Below, piece by piece: positions 45,286 to 52,612 of a DNA stretch of 64,000 nt (its first letter is position 1; every line of letters begins with the position of its first letter). The DNA comes from Pseudomonas sp. MYb60. Lineage in GTDB: Bacteria; Pseudomonadota; Gammaproteobacteria; Pseudomonadales; Pseudomonadaceae. A model generated the notes under the pieces. It did no database searches, had not been told where the DNA came from, and was given only the letters and a program-made list of their open reading frames with translations. The stretch lies in contig NZ_PCOZ01000004.1 in NCBI RefSeq assembly GCF_002979555.1, forward strand, positions 124,001-188,000. Reading direction: 5' to 3'. A program made the translations under genes and the position numbers.

Positions 45286-46291
45286 GCACATTCTCATTAC
45301 CGACCCGACATTACGTGATGGCAACCACGCCGTAGGGCACAAATTGGGGCCGGAAGCGTTCGTGGCTTACTGCAAGGCAGCAGAGGCCGCAAATGTACCG
45401 ATTGTTGAGGTGGGCCACGGTAACGGCCTCGGTGGGTCGTCGATGCTCGTCGGAGAAAGCCGTCTGAGCGACCAAGAGATATTCAGAGTCGCGCGCGCTA
45501 ACCTTATTAATACTCGATTGGCAATTCACGTCATCCCGGGATTCTGCACCATCAAGAAAGACCTTAGCAAAGCAGTAGAATTGGGCGTTGACGTATTTAG
45601 AATCGCCGCTCATTGCACCGAGGCAGACGTGACACAACGCCACATTGGTTATGTTCGCGAAACGGGCAAAGAGGCATGGGGCATACTTATGATGACCCAT
45701 ATGGCGAGGCCCGAAGTACTCCTCGAAGAGGCTAGGAAAATGGAGTCCTACGGAGCACAAGCTATCGTAATCATGGATTCTGCAGGAGCACAGCTAGTCG
45801 ATGATGTGAAAGCACGCATCAGTACTTTGGTAAATGGCCTTTCCATTCCCGTAGGGTTTCACGGCCACAATAACCTTGGAATGGCCGTGATCAACTCAGT
45901 CACAGCGGCAAATGAGGGTGCAACCATTTTAGACGGTACAATACGTGGATTCGGTGCAGGTGCAGGTAATACACAACTCGAGGTATTAGTTGGTGTGCTT
46001 CATAAATTAGGGTATGAAACCGGAATTAACTTATTTAAGATTCTGGACGCGGCCATCCTGGCGGAGAAAGAGCTGAATTTTATTGCGCCTACAATTTCTC
46101 CAACTTCTATCGTTAGCGGTCTTGCCGGTGTCTTCTCAGGCTTTGTTAAACCTGTTACGCGAGCAGCTGAAGAATTTGGTGTGGATCCTAGGGATATATT
46201 TTTTCGGCTGGGTGAACGCAAGGCTGTTGCTGGCCAAGAAAGTCTGATCATAGAGGTGGCCAAAGAACTTGCTATAAAACGGCAACCTTGA
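45278..46291 (+). CDS. 4-hydroxy-2-oxovalerate aldolase, MhpE/DmpG type
   Basis: This 337-residue TIM-barrel aldolase reversibly joins pyruvate and acetaldehyde. Catalytic TLRDGNHAVGH (Arg13, Asp14, His21) and metal-binding GFHGHNNLGMAV are intact. The C-terminal DmpG communication domain that contacts the dehydrogenase is present (KLGYETGINLFKILDAA and onward). DmpF/DmpG channel acetaldehyde between them. In a CDP-sugar operon the pair would supply 4-hydroxy-2-oxovalerate as donor for a ThDP enzyme. All key residues are present, arguing against a decayed gene. Confidence 0.92.
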   Translation: MPKHILITDPTLRDGNHAVGHKLGPEAFVAYCKAAEAANVPIVEVGHGNGLGGSSMLVGESRLSDQEIFRVARANLINTRLAIHVIPGFCTIKKDLSKAVELGVDVFRIAAHCTEADVTQRHIGYVRETGKEAWGILMMTHMARPEVLLEEARKMESYGAQAIVIMDSAGAQLVDDVKARISTLVNGLSIPVGFHGHNNLGMAVINSVTAANEGATILDGTIRGFGAGAGNTQLEVLVGVLHKLGYETGINLFKILDAAILAEKELNFIAPTISPTSIVSGLAGVFSGFVKPVTRAAEEFGVDPRDIFFRLGERKAVAGQESLIIEVAKELAIKRQP

Positions 46292-46405
46292 AAATCATCT
46301 AAGCATCTGCAGCGCGTCCTTTCGGAGAAAATAATAGGACAACACCTGCATTTTGGATGACACGGCATAAACTTCCTTGTGAGCTAAAAATATGCGCTTT
46401 CACTC

Positions 46406-47722
46406 GTGAAAATAATACAACTCAAAAACCTGATAAGCTACGACGTCCGCCATTCCGCGATTAATCAGTTATGGAGACTTTTTTCTGGGCCACTGTTATT
46501 GTTATTAGTTCCTCTTTATTTGTCTGCAGAAGCGCAAGGATACTGGTATACATTTATCAGCTTAGCGGCGTTAGCCGTTTTCGCAGACATGGGATTTTCT
46601 TCCATACTGCTACTGTTTTCTTCTCATGAATTTTCAAACCTAAAATTCAAAAAAGATAGAACACTCGAAGGCGATGAAAAAAACTTAGCACGTTTGGCAA
46701 CACTCGGAAAGTTTGCCCTTAAATGGTCCACCATAATGGCAATTGGTGTCTTCCCATTGGTCCTTGGCGCAGGATATTACTTTCTAAATAGCAAGGGATC
46801 AAATATTGAATGGCAGTGGCCATGGTTAATATATGGCGTCGCCTCGGTTTTGGTTTTTATAAACAGCATGCTGCTATCATTTATCGAGGGATGTGACAGC
46901 GTAGGGGATGTTCAAAAAATCCGTTTCTACATTAGCGTCAGCGTATTCAGCGCAACTGCATTGCTGCTATATCTTGGTGTAGAACTCTACGCTTTGGCTA
47001 TCGCCCTGATGTCCGGGGCTGTAATAGGCATGATTATAATTGGATGCCGCTACGAAAAAATGCTTAGACAACTCTATCATATGGGAATAAAAAATTCTTA
47101 CCCTTGGGCGCAGGAAGTTTTTCCTCTCATGTGGAGGTATGCCATCAGCTGGATTAGTGGCTATTTTATCCTATCCATTTTCACTCCTATAGCATTCCAC
47201 TTCTACGGAGCCGTAGAAGCAGGACAAGTCGGATTATCAATGGCAGTCTGCATGGCGCTCTTTAGCATCTCAAATATTTGGGTGGCAATAAAGACTCCGA
47301 AAATGAATATGTACGTAGCGCAACAAGATTACGCAAACCTCAACAATACGTTCAGGCACTCCGTAATTCTAGCAACGTTGACATACACTTCCGGCATGCT
47401 GGCTCTATTCGCGGCCATCGAACTCCTCAAGGGCTACACTCCTATAGCAAATCGTTTGCTATCTCCAGCATCACTAGCACTGGTGGCATTGGGATGGCTA
47501 ATCCAATTGTGGATTAACTCAATGGCTGTCTATATGAGAGCACATAAACGCGAGCCACTGGTCCCAACGTCCGTGATTCAGGGTCTGTACGTTGCAGCCA
47601 CCACCTTAGCAATTGCTACATATCTCCCTTTCGACTATTTATTTCTTGGATTCTTTACAGCGCTATGCCTAGTTACTCCCTGGGTATTCTGGATATTTAA
47701 AAAATTCAAGAGATCTCACTAA
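46406..47722 (+). CDS. wzx: O-antigen flippase (Wzx-like)
   Basis: This is a 438-residue integral membrane protein with about 12 hydrophobic helices in the MATE/PST arrangement. It includes an N-terminal INQLWRLFSGPLLLLLVPLYLS segment and paired helices throughout. Wzx moves the completed undecaprenyl-linked repeat unit across the inner membrane. The start appears to be GTG 46406. The stop overlaps the next ATG by one base (TAATG). The sequence is AT-rich. Wzx sequences diverge strongly, so the call rests on topology and context. Confidence 0.82.
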   Translation: MKIIQLKNLISYDVRHSAINQLWRLFSGPLLLLLVPLYLSAEAQGYWYTFISLAALAVFADMGFSSILLLFSSHEFSNLKFKKDRTLEGDEKNLARLATLGKFALKWSTIMAIGVFPLVLGAGYYFLNSKGSNIEWQWPWLIYGVASVLVFINSMLLSFIEGCDSVGDVQKIRFYISVSVFSATALLLYLGVELYALAIALMSGAVIGMIIIGCRYEKMLRQLYHMGIKNSYPWAQEVFPLMWRYAISWISGYFILSIFTPIAFHFYGAVEAGQVGLSMAVCMALFSISNIWVAIKTPKMNMYVAQQDYANLNNTFRHSVILATLTYTSGMLALFAAIELLKGYTPIANRLLSPASLALVALGWLIQLWINSMAVYMRAHKREPLVPTSVIQGLYVAATTLAIATYLPFDYLFLGFFTALCLVTPWVFWIFKKFKRSH

Positions 47723-48705
47723 TGAAGCCGGCCTACAACCCCTATCTCTCCATTGTAATTCCGTCTTATAATCGAGCCGATTTTCTTGATCGCTCACTTG
47801 CTGTGCATGTGCCTATGGCACAGCGACACAATGTACAAATTTTTATATCAAACAATGCTTCCACCGATAATACTCAAGATGTGGTGGACAAATGGAAATC
47901 GACGTACGGCCTCATCAATTGTTTGAACAATAATACAACTGTTAGTCCTGACGAAAATTTTGAAAAAGCATTAAAAGCACCCGACACTCAATATGTTTGG
48001 CTGCTGGGTGATACGTCACAAATCCCTGAACATGGTATTGAATCAATTCTGAATTTAGAAAGCCGCGAACAAACCTACGATGCAATAATAGTTAATCTTA
48101 TAAAAAAAAATCAGACTCCAAGCACTGATTATGACAATCCTGATCTACTACTAACAGAGCTTGGTGGAATAATGAGCTGTATGAGTTGCCTTATCTACAG
48201 TAAGACGCTTATAACAAGCGCAGACTTCTCTCGCTACATAGGCTCATACTTCATGCAGACTGGCGTTATATTAGAGCGCGCAGCTCAAGCGGATTCTTTG
48301 ATTCGATGGGAACAAGGCATTTCCATTCAATCGTTAGAAAGTAAAGGTCTTCTTAAGAAAAGCTGGGCTCACACACCAAAAATATTTGAGATAGGCGTAG
48401 AGAAGTGGGTGAACTTTATTTTCTCGTTGTCACCTCGATATCAACTTAATAGCAAGCTTTTAGCATGTAAAAGTTTCGGAAAAGTTTCCGGCGCCTTTTC
48501 CGTCAAGGGATTGCTTTCCCTGCGTGCTCGCGGGCTATTGAGCTATTCAGTTTGCCGGCAATTCAAGCATGCATTAAAGCTATCAATCGATTACCCTTGG
48601 GGGATCGTCATATTGATTTCTCTTATTCCTCAGTTTTTTCTTAATGCAACACTCAAGATGTATCTACTGATTTTTCGCAGACATTCAATCGAGCATGATC
48701 ATTGA
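47722..48705 (+). CDS. glycosyltransferase family 2
   Basis: This is a 327-residue GT-A transferase. It begins YLSIVIPSYNRADFLDRSL, followed by IFISNNASTDNT (the nucleotide-binding SxNxSxDxT part) and VWLLGDTSQIPEHG, where a GDT segment stands in the place of the usual DxD. A hydrophobic C-terminal region may attach it to the membrane. The donor sugar cannot be deduced. It is translationally coupled to wzx. Confidence 0.82.
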   Translation: MKPAYNPYLSIVIPSYNRADFLDRSLAVHVPMAQRHNVQIFISNNASTDNTQDVVDKWKSTYGLINCLNNNTTVSPDENFEKALKAPDTQYVWLLGDTSQIPEHGIESILNLESREQTYDAIIVNLIKKNQTPSTDYDNPDLLLTELGGIMSCMSCLIYSKTLITSADFSRYIGSYFMQTGVILERAAQADSLIRWEQGISIQSLESKGLLKKSWAHTPKIFEIGVEKWVNFIFSLSPRYQLNSKLLACKSFGKVSGAFSVKGLLSLRARGLLSYSVCRQFKHALKLSIDYPWGIVILISLIPQFFLNATLKMYLLIFRRHSIEHDH

Positions 48706-48744
48706 TAAGTTGAGTTACCGTCAGTATTAATCGAGAGTACAAAA

Positions 48745-49389
48745 GTGCGATTTTATTTTAGAAAATTGAAACAACATCATCTCTTTATCATCCCGATGAT
48801 ATGGGGACGCTTTTTATTGGTTTGGAGAGCCGTCATTTACCTCCGAACCTTTCCAAGCCCGGGACGGCGAGCCTACCTAGGGCGAGCGCCTAAGGTTTTC
48901 GGTATGGCACACATTAAACTCGGTAATAATTTCAGGGCCGCTGACGGGCTATGGTTACACGCTATCCCTCAGTACAACAGCTTTGTTTATGAGCCCTTTA
49001 TCGAAATTGGTGAAAATTTTTCTGCCAGCGATCATTTGCATATCGCAAGCTGCAACAAGGTCTCCATCGGGAATAATGTTCTCTTAGGTAGTAAAATTCA
49101 TATTACCGATCATGCGCACGGTGTTTACTTTGGCGAAAATCAGTCTAGCCCTAGCGAGCGCCCGATTGATCGAAAGCTTGCCAGTAGCGGTCCTGTTACC
49201 ATTGGCGACAACGTATGGATCGGGGACAATGTGGTAGTACTCCCAAACACGGTAATCGGTAGCGGCGCTATCATCGGCGCCAACAGCGTCGTTAGCAAAG
49301 ATGTTCCAAGCAACGTCATTGCCGTGGGATGCCCCGCAAAAGCGATAAAAACCTGGAATGAAGAAAACAGTGAATGGATCAAGCTATGA
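48745..49389 (+). CDS. left-handed beta-helix acyltransferase (WbbJ/LbH type)
   Basis: This is a 214-residue protein with hexapeptide repeats, clearest in the C-terminal half: ASCNKVSIGNNVLLGSK, then VTIGDNVWIGDNVVVLPNTVIGSGAIIGANSVVSKDVPSNVIAVGCPAK. The final segment is the typical end of O-acetyltransferases. It probably acetylates one sugar of the repeat unit. The start seems to be GTG 48745. A hydrophobic/basic N-terminal 30 residues could contact the membrane. Confidence 0.85.
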   Translation: MRFYFRKLKQHHLFIIPMIWGRFLLVWRAVIYLRTFPSPGRRAYLGRAPKVFGMAHIKLGNNFRAADGLWLHAIPQYNSFVYEPFIEIGENFSASDHLHIASCNKVSIGNNVLLGSKIHITDHAHGVYFGENQSSPSERPIDRKLASSGPVTIGDNVWIGDNVVVLPNTVIGSGAIIGANSVVSKDVPSNVIAVGCPAKAIKTWNEENSEWIKL

Positions 49390-49432
49390 GATTGGAAAAA
49401 CCCTGCCAGATCTCTCACATCAAAGGTTTGGA

Positions 49433-50230
49433 ATGACTCGCAATATTGCAGTGGGTATCGTCGTATATCATGCAGGAATAGAGCTGATACGCAGGTTTGA
49501 ACTGTTGTCGCTCGAAGGGTTTGACGTGTATATTTTCGACAACTCTCCTGATTTCGCAAACGTACGAGAATGCTCCAAACATCATCCGAAGATACATTAC
49601 TCCACTTGCGGGAAGAATCTGGGTCTGGCGGTGGGTATTTCAGCCGTCGCGGCCAATGCCTATCATGATGGACATAAGGCATTATTGTTTTTCGATCAAG
49701 ACACCGGATTTAACAGCGAAACGCTATTGTACATAGAGCAAAACTACCTAAGCAATATAATCAACTACGAGAATTTTAGTGCAATCGCTTTTAAATCCGA
49801 AGGATCCGCACTTGTTCGAGAAGTACCTCTTTTGATTAACAGCGGAAGTCTTTACTTTCTCGAAAAACTCAAAGCCCTCGGTTGGCTCGACTGCACATAT
49901 TTTGTCGACGGTGTGGATTACAAGCTTTGCCTTGACTCCCTAAATCACGGCTTCCGCATTGGTGCCTGTGGTGATACGCCAGGCTTCGACCACGTGACCG
50001 AACAGGCCGACAGACGTTATCATATAGCAGGGCGCACCTACTCAATGCGTGCCTATTCTTGGTCCAGAATAAAAGACACAGTGTCATCCAACCTGAAACT
50101 CATATTCTCAGCCCTGAAAACCTCTCAGTTCAGTTTTGCAGCTAATATTGGTAGGCTGCTGGTGATTTATTGCGCCACTCAGATCGCCGTTAGAATGATT
50201 AACACACTAGGGATATTTAAACGTGACTGA
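49433..50230 (+). CDS. glycosyltransferase family 2 (rhamnosyltransferase-like)
   Basis: This is a 265-residue GT-A enzyme. It has VGIVVYHAGIELIRRF at the start, YIFDNSPD, GKNLGLAVGIS, and LLFFDQDTGF, the DQD motif common in WbbL-like rhamnosyltransferases. FVDGVDYKLCLDSLNHGFRI is the acceptor/helix segment. The acceptor and donor are unknown. ATG 49433 with AAGGTTTGGA upstream is preferred; codons from 49358 overlap the acyltransferase. The stop overlaps the next start by 8 bp. Confidence 0.83.
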   Translation: MTRNIAVGIVVYHAGIELIRRFELLSLEGFDVYIFDNSPDFANVRECSKHHPKIHYSTCGKNLGLAVGISAVAANAYHDGHKALLFFDQDTGFNSETLLYIEQNYLSNIINYENFSAIAFKSEGSALVREVPLLINSGSLYFLEKLKALGWLDCTYFVDGVDYKLCLDSLNHGFRIGACGDTPGFDHVTEQADRRYHIAGRTYSMRAYSWSRIKDTVSSNLKLIFSALKTSQFSFAANIGRLLVIYCATQIAVRMINTLGIFKRD

Positions 50231-51440
50231 TTTACAAGGTACGGCCAGCGAACATTCCGCTATTTTTACCGTTTGCAATTTGGCCTACTTGTCCAAAGCA
50301 TTGGTTCTAGCAGAGTCATTAATAAAGTTTGGCCAACCAAAATTAAAAATCTATCTATTTGATCGTAAGGTGGAGATAGATCTTCCTACCGGACTTGCCG
50401 ACTTCTACTGGGTTGAAGAAATCGGCTTAGAGAATATCCAGCATTATGCCTTTAAGTACGACATTGTCGAGTTTAGCACTAGCCTCAAGCCGTGGATAAG
50501 CCTGAGCCTGTTGGAAAATTTTGACAAAGTTGTCTTTCTGGATCCCGACACTTGCTTATTCAGCACTCTGGATGGTTTATGGGGAGAATTGGATAGTCAC
50601 GACATCATTTTAACTCCACACTACATAACCCCCCACGTCGATGGCGACATTGGAATGCTACGATTTGGTTCCTTTAACCTAGGTTTCTATGCGGTTTCGA
50701 GCACTTCGGAAGCAGTTCGATTTTTACAATGGTGGAACGAACGCTGTCTTGAGCATTGTTATTTTGAAACTCAGTTTGGGCTCTCAACGGACCAAAAATG
50801 GGTAAGCATTGCACCCTGCTTCTTTCCGACGCTCCACGTATCTTTTAACTTGGGTTATAATGTTGCTTTTTGGAACAGCCACGAGCGTGCCTTATCATCC
50901 GATGGACAAGGTGGATATACAGTCAATGGCAATTTCCCGCTTATATTTTTCCACTTCAGTTCATTCGATGAAAAAAACCCTGAACTATTGAGCAAGCGAA
51001 CTTTTGCGGACAGAGATAAAAAAAGGCAAGATTTGTTAGAGGTCAGCCTCTATTATAAAGAGCGACTTACGCATTTCTCCTTCATTCCGGCCAGCACCCC
51101 CTACGCCTTTGATTACATGAGCGATGGCAACTATATATCGCCTACATTGAGACGTGCTTATGCTAGTGTCATTGAGAGTTTCCCAAACAACCACGATCCA
51201 TTTGACGCAACCGGTCCGGTTTATCAGTTTGCTAAGAAAAACTACCTTTTGAGAGGTACTGGACACTTCAAACCAGCCGGCTTTGAAGATGCCAAGGCTC
51301 ATTCAGGAAAACTACAAGCGATTAACAAGCTTCTAAAAGTAGTTTTATTTGCTGTCGGCCCAAACCGATTTATGAACATTTCTCGGCTATTTGTATATCT
51401 GTCCAGTTTCAGACTAAACAAAAAACTGTGGAAACTATAA
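50223..51440 (+). CDS. GT-A-type glycosyltransferase (GT8-like)
   Basis: This is a 405-residue protein. It starts with IFTVCNLAYLSKALVLAESLIKFG, then VVFLDPDTCLFSTLDGL, the DxD metal motif in the form used by GT8-like transferases. FGSFNLGFYAV and HVSFNLGYNVAFWNSH follow. The approx. 120 C-terminal residues are less typical and end basic. The start is GTG 50223, overlapping the previous gene. It probably adds one sugar of the O-unit; it is long enough to contain an additional small domain. Confidence 0.72.
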   Translation: MTDLQGTASEHSAIFTVCNLAYLSKALVLAESLIKFGQPKLKIYLFDRKVEIDLPTGLADFYWVEEIGLENIQHYAFKYDIVEFSTSLKPWISLSLLENFDKVVFLDPDTCLFSTLDGLWGELDSHDIILTPHYITPHVDGDIGMLRFGSFNLGFYAVSSTSEAVRFLQWWNERCLEHCYFETQFGLSTDQKWVSIAPCFFPTLHVSFNLGYNVAFWNSHERALSSDGQGGYTVNGNFPLIFFHFSSFDEKNPELLSKRTFADRDKKRQDLLEVSLYYKERLTHFSFIPASTPYAFDYMSDGNYISPTLRRAYASVIESFPNNHDPFDATGPVYQFAKKNYLLRGTGHFKPAGFEDAKAHSGKLQAINKLLKVVLFAVGPNRFMNISRLFVYLSSFRLNKKLWKL

Positions 51441-51441
51441 A

Positions 51442-52560
51442 TTGACTTTCTACTTGCTCGGCTATCTGATCATCATTTATATTGCCGTATTGCGCCTGTT
51501 TTCGCTTCGCAACGACCTGCCTCTGACATTTCTCTTATACATCTTTATCGGTGTTCTCGGAGGCATTAGGTTTGAGACGGGTATGGACTGGCCGCAGTAC
51601 GCTGATTACTTTGATTCCATTTCAGTCGAGCAAGACTTCTTTACTTCCTTCCAAACTAACAACTACAAACTAGCTTTCGAATTTGGATTTTTCTTCCTAA
51701 ACTATGCTATCAAATATTGTGGCGGAGGTATTGAACTCGTTTTCTTGACTGCGTCTTTGTTCTGTGCACTGTGCACCTACCTGCTTTCAAGTTACTTTCC
51801 AGGTAATCGGATTTTCATTTTTACGATATACGTTTCGTATAACTTTATTTATATGCATTTTTCCACAGTGAGACAATCGATCGCCGTCGGCTTGTTCTTC
51901 ATAGCAATGTGGGCATACCTAAGGCTTTCTAATAAAAAGTTAATGTATGTATTTTTTGCACTGAGTGCCTGCTTTCAAATTTCCGCCCTGCTCTACGCCC
52001 TAATGTTCTTCTGCTCTTTCCTAGTTCGTAACACTTATAGACACATCTCCCTATGGATACTTGTCGCGTGCCTGCTTCTCGCCTCGATACATCTAGGCTC
52101 TGACCCCTACAGTTTGCTGTCGTCGATACTTCCCTCACGCTTTGCGTCAAAGCTGATGGAGTATGCAGTGTGGGACTACTCCCTCAGCCTTAAAACCTAT
52201 CTATTTGGCGCTTATATCGTATGTTGCGCCGTAAGTCTAGGCTGGCTAGAGCGTAAAGAAAAACCAGCCGTAACCGGCCCCACAAATACTGAAAATAAAC
52301 TTATACTAAATCTGGCGACCACATCGCTAATGCTGTCAGCGACACTGATATTGTTATTCCCTAACAACTTTGCACTATGGACACGCGTATTCAATATTGC
52401 TTCAGTGCTCTTCGCCTCCGCACTCTCAACCTTTTACTACTCAAATATCAAAGGTTACAGACTTCTATTCCTCACACACCTTATAATTGCCGCGATATCT
52501 TTCGTAGTGTCTTTATACTCAGCACAGGAGGCTATGGTTCCTTACAAAACCATATTCTAA
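51442..52560 (+). CDS. wzy: EpsG-like O-antigen polymerase (Wzy candidate)
   Basis: This is a 372-residue membrane protein with about ten helices. The EpsG family signature is visible: GGIRFETGMDWPQYADYF early and HFSTVRQSIAVGLFFIAMW in the middle. It is the only polymerase candidate in the window, and it is last in the operon after flippase and transferases. It appears to start with TTG 51442, 1 bp after the preceding stop. Its stop lies 52 bp from the convergent wbpM. Confidence 0.8.
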   Translation: MTFYLLGYLIIIYIAVLRLFSLRNDLPLTFLLYIFIGVLGGIRFETGMDWPQYADYFDSISVEQDFFTSFQTNNYKLAFEFGFFFLNYAIKYCGGGIELVFLTASLFCALCTYLLSSYFPGNRIFIFTIYVSYNFIYMHFSTVRQSIAVGLFFIAMWAYLRLSNKKLMYVFFALSACFQISALLYALMFFCSFLVRNTYRHISLWILVACLLLASIHLGSDPYSLLSSILPSRFASKLMEYAVWDYSLSLKTYLFGAYIVCCAVSLGWLERKEKPAVTGPTNTENKLILNLATTSLMLSATLILLFPNNFALWTRVFNIASVLFASALSTFYYSNIKGYRLLFLTHLIIAAISFVVSLYSAQEAMVPYKTIF

Positions 52561-52612
52561 AGGGTTAATTGCGACTTTATACTTTAGCCCTACCTACAGT
52601 TGAAACAAGCAT

